In this document: one piece after another, positions 9,690 through 19,742 of the stretch | Layout: every line of letters starts with the position of its first letter | Numbering within the stretch: the first letter of the stretch is position 1 | Assembly (NCBI GenBank): GCA_947095585.1 | Contig: OX352763.1 | Location: forward strand, 66,515,067 to 66,579,066 | DNA: 64,000 nucleotides | Reading direction: 5' to 3' | From: Nephrocerus scutellatus | Lineage: Eukaryota > Arthropoda > Insecta > Diptera > Pipunculidae | Program-made: the position numbers and the translations under genes | The notes under the pieces: model-generated | Databases searched by the model: none | Seen by the model: the letters and a program-made list of their open reading frames with translations, nothing else | What the model was told of the DNA's origin: nothing

Positions 9690-10869
9690 TTTGATTGAAA
9701 ATACCACCGAAAAAAGAGGAAAGAGGTATTGGACTAGTTACGGCGAGTTTAAAGAAGATGAAAGCCTCAAAAGTGGCTGAAATACCTGAACATCGTGACG
9801 AAAGACTTGAAAACAATCAAATCAAAACTTTTTTTCAAGATCTACTGAAACACCTGAACAGCGTGACACGCGACTTCAAAACTATTGCTTACGATATCTT
9901 GAAATTAAATCACTTGCCGTAGAAGAACAAATGACGAAGCAGTATTTCTTGAACATTTTTGGGATTAATGAACATTGTGTGCAAACATTGGTTTTCTCTT
10001 TACATTGCAGAAGAAAAAAAGTGAAAATAGAACTGATGAGTTTAGCAGAGCACACAAATTTGTCGCTTAAAAAAACGAGGAACAAAAGCGATCCCGAGTG
10101 TCTATTTTCTAATCGTTTTCCAGTTAGAGAGGAGTCTTCCCAGTTGCTAAACGCGGGACGTTAAACTGGGCAGTACGTAGTTGACGCTTTTATTCGCGCA
10201 GAGTCAAACGATCTTCAATGGATCCGAAACAATCAATCGGCATTGAGAGCAGATAGTTATAAAGCTTTAATGGAATATATAAATCGTGACGCAGGCTCTG
10301 AAAACAAGCAGGTTGGAAAGTCTGTAATATTGCCATCTAGCAAGGGTAGCCACCGTAATATGCATTAGCGGGATGCTATGAAAATCGTTAGAAAGTATGG
10401 AAAGACGGATCTTTTTGTCACCATGACCTGCATCCGAAATGGAAAGAAATCGTGAAAAACCTTAAGCCCTGGCAAAAAGTAGAACATCGGCCAGACTTGG
10501 ATGCTAAGGTTTTTCGACTCAAGTTTGGCTGAAATTCCTGACCATGAGTTATCGCCTCATAGTTTTGAAATCATTGTTAGAAATATGATCCATACACCAT
10601 GGGGCAACCGTAATCCAAACAGTCCATGCATGGCGCAAGGGAATGATCCAAAGGTTTTCCAAAACAATTTCAAGATGTTATATAGGAAATGTCAACGTTT
10701 ATCCCTTGTACAAAAGAAGAGAAACAGACTAAATAGAATTATTCCCGGCCGCATTGACAATAGTTGGGTGGTCCAATGCAATCCATACCTCTGTCTTAAA
10801 TAATACTGCTATATCAATGTTGAATTGTGCCACTGTAAAGAGTGTGAAATATTTGTTTAAATTTGTATA
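9690..10869 (+). pseudogene. Helitron Rep/helicase gene, part 1 (Rep domain)
   Basis: Remains of the RepHel protein of an autonomous Helitron, which nicks DNA and drives rolling-circle transposition. The N-terminal region carries the repeat 'TPEQRDTRLQN' (9857-9890). The helitron-like N domain follows in several frames: 'QWIRNNQSALRADSYKALME' (10216-10275) and 'VGKSVILPSS' (10312). The replication-initiator region 'DLFVTMTC' is at 10408. Then comes 'HTPWGNRNPNSPCMAQG' (10591-10641). It breaks at a mariner inserted at the TA dinucleotide 10868-10869. Many frameshifts and stops make the gene dead. Confidence 0.8.
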
Positions 10870-12039
10870 CGTGGGGTGCCGTAAAAGGTTATAGAATAAG
10901 TAATAATAAGTAAAAATAAATTATCGAAATACTTTTTCCAGTCCGAAGATGATAGCTCCAAAAACTGGTTTTTCAACGCTTCAACCACTTCTTCAGGCGA
11001 TAAAAATCGTTGTCCACGCATCTTATCTTCGACTGTTGGGAAGAAGTCATTGGGTGCCAAGTTGGGGCTGTAAGGCGGATGACCCATCAATTTGATCGTT
11101 TAAGTGCTAAAATACTAGCTTGTTTGATGTGATGTGAGTGAGCTCGCATTATCGTGATGCAAAATGATTTGCCGTTTTGGGTTGTTTTCTCTCTATTTGT
11201 TAAAAAACTCAGAAAAACAAATAGTGGTATCACAAATTGAATTGACTTTTGATTTTCAAGAGCCACACTAGCCACATGACCGGGTTTCGTGGAGAAACAC
11301 GCTACCATTTGATTCTCAACGCTCCGAGGTTGCACAACGTCTTCGAATTGGAAGACCCAAACACTCAATAGCCCTTTTCTTTCCGGCTCATACGCAAATA
11401 TCCATGACTCGTCACCTGTCACGATCTTGTACGCGTTTTTGGAAGTACCTTCAACGAATTTTTCAAGCATTTGGCGGCATTAATCGACACGAACCTTTTT
11501 TGTGCGTCTGTCAATAAATGTGGAATCCAACGTGCACATAGCTTCCGCACCTTAAAATGTTTATGTAAGATCGTATATACGCTGGTGTTACTAATGCCTA
11601 GGCATGCCTCGATTTCACGATATGTCATATGACGATACTCTTCAATCAGTTTTCTCACAGCATTGATGTTTTCTGGCACAACAGCTGTTTTTTGACGACC
11701 TTCACGAGGCTTTTTTTTGAGCGAACGTCGTTTGCGTTTAAATTCATTGTACCAATTATAAACACTAGCCAAGGATGGTGCTTCGTCGCCAAAAGTCGAA
11801 TGAAGTGATTCGAAGCACTGTTGTTCGAAAATCGTAAAAAATCATCAAACGAAAATGTTCACGCGGTAATTCCATTTTTTTTACTAAATTCAACTTAAAT
11901 TTCAAATAAATAAAAAACAATGTTGCGTTGCAAACTGACAGATTACTTATTATTATGTTGAACTTTTTGACTGACATAGAGATTTGCATCGGAAAACACT
12001 AGTATTACCATTTTCTAAAAACATTTACGGCACCCTATG
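10870..12039 (-). mobile_element. mariner element, 1170 bp
   Basis: A full-length but dead mariner. Its ends are inverted repeats sharing GGGTGCCGTAAA (10873-10886 and 12022-12035), and it is flanked by TA on both sides (10868-10869 and 12040-12041). Removing the element and one TA restores the reading frame of the interrupted Helitron gene, which confirms the borders. The length is normal for mariner. Confidence 0.92.
10885..11920 (-). pseudogene. mariner transposase, frameshifted
   Basis: A D,D34D transposase read on the minus strand in at least four pieces. N-terminus 'PREHFRLMIFYDFR' (near 11870); helix-turn-helix region 'VYNWYNEFKRKRRSL' and 'MTYREIEACLGIS' (11772-11600). The first catalytic Asp is in 'VTGDESWIFAYEPE' (11440-11390). 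'HHDNASS' with the second Asp lies in another frame (about 11165-11145). 'HPPYSPNLAPNDFF' holds the third Asp (11080-11035). The usual SPDLAP is SPNLAP here. Stop codons occur between the second and third Asp. The element cannot make its own enzyme. Confidence 0.9.
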
Positions 12040-12935
12040 TACAAAGAACATGCTTGTGCTAATGTTTTGGTATTCAAAAAAAATAATCACGAAGAATCTT
12101 TAATGTATGTGGATTCGCGTTACGTCAGTGCACCGGAAGCCATTTGGAGAGTTTTTTGTTTCCCAATACAGAGTCAAAGTCATGCCATATACCGATTGCC
12201 AGTTCATTTGCAGGAAGAGTATAGCATTTGCTTCTACGTAGGGAATAATACTCCTTGCAGCAGACCGTGCCACTTCGAGAGATACGAAACTAACTGCTTG
12301 GTTCAAACTGAAGCAAAATGATCCAGATACAAACCAGTGGAAATATTGGGAAATCCCCGTTCAATATGTTTGGAACGACAAAAACATTTTGTGGAAAAAG
12401 CAACAACGTGGTGGCATTAAAAAAATTGCCCAAATGAGATAGCTTTTTGCATATATTTGTGTTTTTTTTCTCGCCATTTGACGCTTCGTTGCTTTGAAAT
12501 TAAAAAAAGAATGACATAAGTGAAGATATATCCCGCAAGCCCCTCGTAAGGGATGAGACTTGCACCAATTGCGAATCATATGCGTTAAACGACATTCAAT
12601 CCGCTTTAAGGATACTAGGATTTACTTTAGAGTCTTTCAACCTACCCAATGTTGCAAACGGATTACCTAATATTGACTACGTTCCATTCAATTTTGAAGA
12701 AAAGAATAAAATTGCCATACATATGAAATCTTCTTTTAATCCCATGCAGTCAAGTGTATTTTACAAAATTGTTGGTTCAACTGAAGCCAAAATGTTATTT
12801 TCTTGATGGTCCTGGAGGGAGTGTATTTATATGTATGAAACACTGATTAGTCACTTTCGTGCAAAAACCACTCAGTTTTGGCTACCGCAACAACTGGAGT
12901 AGCTGCTAATTTATTAATTAATGATTGAACATGCT
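12040..12935 (+). pseudogene. Helitron Rep/helicase gene, part 2
   Basis: Continuation of part 1 after the mariner. 'YVDSRYVSAPEAIWRVF' and 'HAIYRLPVHLQEE' (12100-12220) are typical of the region after the Rep domain. 'LKQNDPDT' and 'EIPVQYVWN' follow in a shifted frame (12308-12375). The PIF1-type helicase begins with 'ALNDIQSALRILGF' (12575-12615) and 'FLDGPGG' (12805), the start of Walker A. Its GKT/GKS is lost in a frameshifted stretch. 'VLATATTGVAANLLI' (12880-12920) follows, and the gene breaks at an R insertion. Confidence 0.8.
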
Positions 12936-13372
12936 ATTCTTTTTAAATTCGCTATATTAACTTCGCGTGCTCGTGGCTGGCGGACTGGCTGGCTGGCTGG
13001 TCAGATTTTGTGATCAATTTCTAACCCACTTCCCAAGGCCCGATATTATTAAAATTTTGCACACATGGATATATCCGGTGACAACACTTTCTATTAAATT
13101 TGATATTGATCGGGCCGCAGGCTCGGGGGATTCCCATACAAATTTTTTCCCGGCATCAGATCATTTCACACTATAATGAATGTGTTCTGTGTGCGTTGTG
13201 CGCTGTTGGCAGTGCTGCTTGCTTTACGATTGGGGTTGTTTTGTTGTTGGGTTGCACTGTTTCGTATGTGTTTTTATATTTCAGCATTTATAGTGGAATT
13301 CAGTAGACTTTTGGTTAATTGAGAATTTACATGAAAAATTTTAATTTTAATTTGTGGTTTTTTTTTAAACTG
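12936..13372 (+). mobile_element. Family R repeat, copy 3, inside Helitron helicase
   Basis: The head word TTTTTAAATTCGCTATATTA is at 12943-12960, followed by a (CTGG)n run (12982-13002). The first unit (ACACATGGATATATCCGGTGACAACAC) and the core with GGCATCAGATC (13143) come next. The tail GAGAATTTACATGAAAAATT is at 13321-13340 followed by a T run. It splits the Helitron gene between 'AANLLI' and 'LPISIGETS', showing that R moves as a defined unit of about 430 bp. A small amount of host coding sequence appears lost at the junction. Confidence 0.75.
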
Positions 13373-13612
13373 CCTATCTCAATCGGTGAAACATCCGTCT
13401 CAGGATTGAGGACGGAAAGTGATGGTCCAAAGGATATTCGTCGTTAAAAATTGATCATTATAGATGAGTGAACTATGGCATCCAGTCATGTTCTCAATAC
13501 AATTGACAAGTTGCTGCAGCTAACGTTCCTTTTGGTGGAAATGTCATGTTTATTGGAGGGGACATCCGGCAATGTTTAGCTATTGTTCCACATGCAATGC
13601 GGTCTGCTGTGG
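13373..13612 (+). pseudogene. Helitron Rep/helicase gene, part 3 (Walker B)
   Basis: Helicase continuation: 'LPISIGETSVSG' (13372-13407), 'LIIIDE' with 'TMASSHVLNTIDKLL' (13453-13515), the Walker B region, then 'VPHAMRSAV' in another frame (13588-13612). It is cut by the RTE element whose (ATC)n tail starts at 13613. No later part of the Helitron gene is seen after the RTE, so the 3' end is deleted or elsewhere. Confidence 0.75.
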
Positions 13613-15620
13613 TTCATCATCATCATCATATTTGGCTCTACAACCGGGGTCCGGTCTTGGCCTCCCGCAAAAAGTCTCTCCACTAGTTCTGATTTCGTGC
13701 CGATGTCATTCATCCCTAAACTCTGGGCGTCCTGGTCTACGCCATCCTTTCAGCGTATGCTTTGCCGGCCTCGCTGTCGTGTTCCATAAATCCTACCGCA
13801 AAGAACTTTACGAGCAGGATTCTCTTCGCCCATGCGAGCTAGGTGTCCTGCCCACCGGAGCCTACCGAACTTAATTTTCTTCACGATGTCGACATCGCGG
13901 TAACGCTCGTAGATCTCATTATTATAGAGTCTCCGGAATCGTCCTTCCTCACATACGGGGCCAACAATTCTCCGTAAGACTTTTCTCTCAAACGCGGCTA
14001 AGAGGTCAGAATGCTTTTTGCTAAGCACCCAAGTCTCGGATCTATATGTAAGCACTGGTATGACCATTGTCTTTTATATCAGCAGCTTGGAAGTTATGGA
14101 TCAATTCCTGGATTTGAAGAGTCTTGACAGACTATAGTAGGCTTCAAGCAACCGTGCGCGTATTTCTGGTTCCATGCTGTTATCGGCTGCTATAGTTGAC
14201 CCGAGTTAGTTAAAAGATTGCACTACTTCAAATTCGCGCTTCACTATTTGAATTGAGGGACCAATGTTCTACTCGCAGACGTGGCCACCATGTACTTCGT
14301 TTTGCTCTCATTTATGTGCAGCCCCAGATTTCATGCCGCCTGCTCTATCTGGATGAAAGCTTCCTGTACAGCTCTTTGGTTTCTACCAACGATGTCAATA
14401 TAGTCTGCGTAAGCCAGTATCTGAATGGACTTATAGAGGATTGTTCCTCTCGCCGTTACGTTAGAGTCTCAGATCACTTTCTCTAACGCCAGGTTGAAGA
14501 GGACGCAGGCCAGTCCATCCCCTTGTCGGAGCCCGTTATAGATGTTGTATGGGCTTGATAGTTATCCCGATATTTTTACTTGGCTTATAGCATTGGTCAA
14601 GGTCAACCGACATAGTCGTGTCAGTTTATTTGAGATGCCGAATTCTCTCATGGCTTTGTAAAGTTCTACTCTGGCTATGCTATCATAGGCGGCTTTAACG
14701 TCTATAAAAAGATGGTGTAGTGAGTTTTGAAACCCATGACATTTTTCCATCACATGCCTTAGGGTTTTCTCAGTTAGCTGGCCATTTAGCAACTCATGAA
14801 AGTGCTCTTCCCATCGCTCTAAGATGCCTTTAAGATCGGCGATCAGATTACCCTCTTTGTCCTTGCAGTATGTGCAACGCGGTGTATATTGCGTCATACC
14901 TCGGAGCCTTTGGTAGAACTTCCGCGCCTGGTGCGGTCCTTGCTCTCTGTACTGTTCTAGTTCACGCACGAGATTCTTCTCCCAGGCTGCTCTCTTTTGG
15001 CCGGTCAACTGTTTTTTCATATCTCTTTATATTCATCTTCGCGTGCCCGCGTTCTATGAGATTGTTGCATTGTTCGATACGCAACATGCTTACGTTCAGT
15101 CGCTTGCTTGCATTCGTCATCGAACCAGTCGTTTCGATCTCTACGACTACTGCGTAAGATGGAGTCAGCAGTACTAATGACAGTATTTTTAAGGCGTGTC
15201 CATTTCTCTTCTACGCCCGATATCTCAGCCCCAGGACTTACTCTCCCTGCATTTAGGGCGAGTCCTATCGCTTGACCGTAGTTGTTTCTGGTCTCTTCAT
15301 TGCGAAGGGCAGCCGTGTTGACTCGAATCTGATCGCGGATGCAGTCTTCCGTGATGATGCAATCCGTACTCGGAGTGGTCCGAGTCGACGTTGGCACCTC
15401 GGTACGTTCGTACCGTCATCAGGTTCGGGTTGTGGCGGCGGTCTATCAACACATGGTCTATCTGGTTGCGAGTGGCTCCATCGGGAGATACCCAGGTGGC
15501 TTTGTGGATATTTTTACTCGCAAACCTTTTACTCGCAACGACCAAATTATTGCTTGCTGCCATCACTATGACTCGTTGTCCACTGTCATTAGTGTTCTCG
15601 TGTAAGCCATGGGTGCCAAT
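13613..15620 (-). mobile_element. RTE-clade LINE, copy 1
   Basis: A 5'-truncated and internally deleted RTE element on the minus strand. Its 3' end carries a short (ATG)n tail (seen as CATCATCATCATCAT at 13615-13629), a known RTE habit. In order of the element: endonuclease words 'MAASNNLVVASKRFASKNIH' and 'ATRNQIDHVLIDRRH' (15566-15420), the RT 'HHLFIDVKAAYDSIARVELY' (about 14720-14660) and the C-terminus 'SETWVLSKKHSDLL' to 'RRLYNNEIYERY' (14040-13900). The RT catalytic FADD region is damaged, and a segment before 'HHLFIDVKAAYDS' is missing. Confidence 0.82.
13750..15566 (-). pseudogene. RTE ORF2 remnants (EN, RT)
   Basis: Open pieces at 15297-15566 (apurinic endonuclease C-terminal half), 15017-15397 (linker 'RTRLKNTVISTADSIL'-like region), 14562-15020 (RT start: 'ELEQYREQGPHQARKFYQRL' and 'ILERWEEHFHELLNG') and 13750-14067 (thumb and C-terminus 'RLRWAGHLARM'). 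They lie in different frames. Product would be the endonuclease-reverse transcriptase that nicks the target and primes cDNA synthesis. Confidence 0.78.
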
Positions 15621-16021
15621 GTACTATGAGATGTCTCAAAACAGATGGCATACATCGTTCCTTTGAGGAACTACTCGAACGATCAGTGTACGAGTATACT
15701 TCAATTATTCACTTCACTATCAATAGGAAACCTATCGAAACTTTCTATGGTAGAAACGTGTCAACCGATCCTGATCAATTTGTAGACATGAGACAATTCA
15801 ACCACTACCGAGCAAAACAAGAAAAGGATCTAATACCACAACAAAAAAAGACAACCTGAAAAAATTACGAGGTAGGTCAAACAATTTATGTGAAACACAA
15901 CAAACGTCAAGGTTCCAAGTTGACAGTTAGGTACAAGAAGGAAGTCGTACAAGAAAATAAACCCTCTGTGGTCATAACAACTTCCGGAAGGACAATCCAC
16001 AAAAGTAATATTCGAAATTGA
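15621..16021 (+). pseudogene. Gypsy/errantivirus-type integrase, C-terminal end
   Basis: The C-terminal end of pol: 'TSIIHFTINRKPIETFYGR' (15692-15750) corresponds to the end of the integrase catalytic core. It is followed by a lysine-rich domain and 'TIYVKHNKRQGSKL' (15882-15925) and 'IHKSNIRN' (15998-16020), ending in a stop. One frameshift/stop lies at 15858. It starts abruptly where the RTE ends, so the rest of the element was lost. Confidence 0.8.
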
Positions 16022-16024
16022 AAA

Positions 16025-16725
16025 ATGTGTCTTTCGTTTCCCTACAGATTATTCTGCGCCGTTGTCGCCTTTGCAGAAATCCAGATTTTTGATTACACAA
16101 ACACACAGGTAATCGCTTTAAGCTATGGTAAAGCCTTAAAAATAATCCACATCCTAGAAATAGTCCAATACGAAACATTCGTATCCGAAATAATACCCGC
16201 AGTTTATAAACATGATTTTACACACCTCTCCTTATTTCCTCTCCTTAAACACGAACTTACCCAAGTCAAGAATTTAATCGACAATATAAAAATTCATAAA
16301 ACAAAACGATCGCTAGATTTTATCGGATCCGCTTGGAGTGGATAGCCGGAAACCCGGATCATTCCGATTTTACTTTAATGAAAAATAATATTAATGATAT
16401 AATTAGAAATAATAATGATCAAGTTCATATAAATAAAGCATATAGCGATAGAATTAATCAAATAACAAACGAAATATTGAAAGTTATTAAAAAAGATAAA
16501 TCATTTGAATTAGAATTAGCGTTAAGTCTACAATACAAAACTAAAAAATTAAAAGAAGAATTAACAAACGTTATTTACCCTATAGAACTAGCAAAATCAA
16601 ATATTGTAAGCTCACATATAATTTCGAAGTTAGAACTAAGTTTGATAATGAATAAAATTATCGAAACACATATTCCTTTTGAAAATATAGAAGAGGATCT
16701 AACATTCGCCGATGTAAGCTGATTT
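16025..16725 (+). pseudogene. Errantivirus-type env, N-terminal half, frameshifted
   Basis: An env-like ORF follows pol after three bases. A short hydrophobic N-terminus ('LFCAVVAFAEI') may be a signal peptide. Near 16299-16310 is 'KTKR', a basic motif like the furin cleavage site of errantivirus Env and baculovirus F-type proteins, followed by an Asn/Ile-rich region. A frame change close to 16340 splits the frame (16025-16345 and 16333-16722). The C-terminal half with the membrane anchor is absent. Insect errantiviral Env proteins mediate entry where functional; this copy is broken. Confidence 0.7.
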
Positions 16726-16901
16726 CATTAATCGAAAAATTTCAAGCGGTCAAATCAAATTCGATAATCGATAATCTAAAAATGCAAACCAGTGCGCCAA
16801 TTCCTTTGATGGGGAATTCTTATCGTGGTGCAATTTTCAGGAAGTATATCGAGAAAAAATACATGATAATACAAAGTTAACTTCAGTTTTAAGTTCACCT
16901 A
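16726..16901 (+). pseudogene. BEL/Pao gag scrap
   Basis: In shifted frames the translation reads 'PIPFDGEFLSWCNFQEVYRE' or similar and then 'KIHDNTKLTS', which resembles the conserved BEL/Pao gag word pattern (FDG-x-W-x-F...IHxNxxL). It overlaps in homology with the gag start of BEL1 at 22850, so it is a separate copy. It ends at 16901, where a TGTAAC word begins. Confidence 0.5.
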
Positions 16902-17164
16902 TGTAACGCCCGCGTTCGTCGACGGTCATTACAATTATTCAGTGCGAGTTTCACTGGAAATTAAATTCATCGTGTAAACGCAATAGGCGCGACATGGGCT
17001 TTTACTCGCCACTAAGTTGGCAGAACTGACATGAGGTTGACGTGGCAATTTTTGATGATGGCGTTTGGCACTTTTTGTTTTGTGCTTGGTCTGGCTGGTG
17101 CGATAGGAGACGGTTCGTCCGACACCGCCGCCATAGTTATTTCCTTTTGATACGATTATAAATC
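16902..17164. other. Possible LTR start or unclassified repeat
   Basis: It begins with TGTAACGCCCGCG directly after the gag scrap. The word GTTACA occurs at 18276-18281 after the tandem repeat, so 16902-18281 could be one LTR with internal repeats. There is no primer-binding site after 18281 and no purine tract before 16902, so I rate this weak. No coding potential. Confidence 0.25.
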
Positions 17165-18285
17165 TGTAATCATCTTAGAAACGCGTATAGTGTGATTTCG
17201 TATTGTTGATTAATTGAATTCACGAAAAGTGGTCGCAGCGTCAAGCGGCGACATCGAGTTGTGTTCCTGTTATCCCAAACCACGCTGGGGAATGTTTGGT
17301 TAACATCACATAACCCCAATTGGAAATTGCAAGGGGCGACTAGCATCCGACAATTTGGAGGAGCACCATAGATTAAATTTTCTTCTTGCGGTTTTGAGGT
17401 TATCAGGGCGACCAAGTCCCATCACAAGTCTGATAACCAATGGTACAGTGCACGCAGTAAGAATCGTCCACTTAATAACATTTATTTCAATAAACAAAAA
17501 AAAAACCCCAGTTACCTGTTTGTGGATGAACGACACCGTTCATCAGTCATTTATTTCCTGCGATTAGAAAATTGTACTTATCCTAGAAAATCATTTGTGA
17601 TTTCGTGTTTGAATTTAAATCCATTCATCCAAAGTGGTCGCAGCGTCAAGCGGCGACATCGAGTTGTGTTTCTGTTATACCAAACCACGCTGGGGAATGT
17701 TTGGTTAATGGTACAGTGCACACAGTAAAAACACATAACCCCAATTGGAAATTGCAATGGGCGACTAGCATCCGACAATTTGGAGGAGCACCAGAGATTA
17801 AATTTTCTTCTTGCCGGTTTTGAGGTTATCTGGGCGACCAAGTCTCATCACAAGTCTGATAACCAATGGTACAGTGCATGCAGTAAGAACCGTCCACTTA
17901 ATAACATTTATTTCAATAAACTTAAAAAAACCCCAGTTACCTGTTTGTGGATGAACGACACCGTTCACCAATCATTTAATTTCTGCGACTATCAATTAGT
18001 AATTATCATAGAAAATCATATATTGTGATTTCGTGTCGGAATTTAAATCAATTCACCAAAAGTGGCCGCAGCGTCAAGCGGCGACATCGAGTTGTGTTCC
18101 TGTTATCCCAAACCACGCTTGGGAATGTTTGGTTAACATCCCATAACCCCAATTGGAAATTGCAAGGAGAAACTAACATCTGACAATTTGGAGGAGCACC
18201 AGATTTTAAATTTTCTTCTCGCCGGCTTTGAGGTTATCTGGGCGACAAAGTCCCATCACCAGTCGGATAACCGATGTTACAGTGC
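17165..18285. repeat. Tandem repeat, unit about 404-429 bp, 2.7 copies
   Basis: The word GTGGTCGCAGCGTCAAGCGG recurs at 17229 and 17633 and, with one change, at 18062 (spacing 404 and 429). Each unit also holds AACCACGCT, CCCAATTGGAAATTGCAA, TTTGGAGGAGCACCA, CTGATAACC and CCCCAGTTACCTGTTTGTGG. Units differ by scattered substitutions and small indels. The last unit is cut at about 18285. Open frames across it shift between units and look non-coding. Confidence 0.85.
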
Positions 18286-18486
18286 CTGGCCCAGCAATAG
18301 CACCGTCGATCGGATTAGTATTGTACATACCATTAACAGGCACAACTATCATTACACGAGTATTGCTACATAATCAAATTAACATCACTAAACATATTTC
18401 ATTACCATTACACAAATATATAATTATTATTATTATTGTAATGCATTACTATCATTACACGATTATTGCTACATAATCAAATTAGC
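18286..18486. repeat. Minisatellite A, first part
   Basis: AT-rich tandem sequence with units of about 117 bp containing GTATTGTACATACCATTA, ATTACACGAGTATTGCTACA and CACTAAACATATTTCATTAC. It is interrupted by a SINE after 18486 and continues at 18798. Confidence 0.75.
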
Positions 18487-18784
18487 TGTGGGCGCCGTGG
18501 CTCAGTGTTAATGCACATGGCTGCTGCGCAGGAGGTTCAGGTTCGAATCCCAGCAACACCAAAAGTATTTTTCACGGTGTCCCCCCTCTCGCGAATGGGT
18601 GACAAACGTTCCGAGAGTAATACCAATAACTTGTCACGGAAAGCTTCTCAATTCGCCGTTCGGATCCGGCCTTAAATTGTAGGTCCCTTCCATTTGTGTC
18701 CAAAAATTAACATGTGCAGCACAAATGGTCGCGAGAAGTTAGGCCTTGGACCGCAATGGTCTGTCGCGCCAAATATTATTATTT
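18487..18784 (+). mobile_element. tRNA-derived SINE, 298 bp
   Basis: A short interspersed element flanked by a perfect 13-bp target duplication TAATCAAATTAGC (18474-18486 and 18785-18797). The first 75 bp are tRNA-like: a box A-like TGGCTCAGTGTTAATGC (18498-18514) and a perfect box B GGTTCGAATCC (18540-18550), the internal promoter for RNA polymerase III. A tRNA-unrelated body follows, and the 3' end is a (ATT)n-like tail (18770-18784). It makes no protein and would be mobilised by a LINE with a matching tail. The source LINE is not identified. Confidence 0.88.
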
Positions 18785-18797
18785 TAATCAAATTAGC

Positions 18798-19733
18798 ATC
18801 ACTAAACTTATTTCATTACCATTACACAAATATATTATTATTATTAGTATTGTACATACCATTATAATGCATTATCTATCATCATTACACGAGTATTGCT
18901 ACATAATCAAATTAGCATCACTAAACATATTTCATTACCATTACACAAATATATTATTATTAGTATTGTACATACCATTATAATGCATTATCTATCATCA
19001 TTACACGAGTATTTCTACATAATCAAATTAGCATCACTAAACATATTTCATTACCATTACACAAATATATTATTATTACCAGATCGGTTTAGTATTGTAC
19101 ATACCATTATCATGCATTATTAACATTACACGACTATATAACTACCTTGGTATTAGTAAACATAATTCTTTACTACAATTATATAACTATCTTAGTATTA
19201 TTATATCATATATATATACTATACTATTACTATCACTATGGTTATTACTAGATATATATAGATACTATACTATTACTATTACTATGGTTGTTACCATGAC
19301 TATATAACTACATTCGTATTTTATACTATACTATTACTATTTCTATTGCTATTACTATGACTATATAACTACCTTGGCATTAGTAAACATAATTCTTTAA
19401 TACAATTATATAACTATCTTAGTATTATCATATAATATATATACTATACTATTACTATCACTATGGTTATTACTAGATATATATGGATACTATACTATTA
19501 CTATCACTATGGTTATTACTAGATATATAAAGATACTATACTATTACTATCACTATGGTTATTACCATGACTATATAACTACATTGGTATTATATACTAT
19601 ACTATCACTATTACTAATGCTATGACTATATAATTCTTTACTACAATTATATAACTACCTTAGTACTATCATATCAGATATATATACTATACTAGTACTA
19701 TCACTATTGCTATTACTATGACTATATAACTAC
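18798..19733. repeat. Minisatellites A (second part) and B
   Basis: 18798-19130 continues the about 117-bp unit (CATCACTAAAC at about 18798, 18917, 19032). 19130-19733 is a related but simpler tract of TATACTATACTATTACTATCAC and ATATAACTACCTTGGTATTAG-like words, repeated with period variants. No coding potential. The tract is interrupted by an RTE element at 19743. Confidence 0.75.
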
Positions 19734-19742
19734 CTTGGTATT

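Noticed and set aside
17165..18285. CRISPR-like array
   Set aside because: The units are 400 bp long, nearly identical throughout and without spacers; it is a eukaryotic tandem repeat.
18487..18560. Functional tRNA gene
   Set aside because: Boxes A and B are present, but the acceptor stem does not pair, the sequence continues into a SINE body, and a target duplication flanks the whole 298-bp unit.
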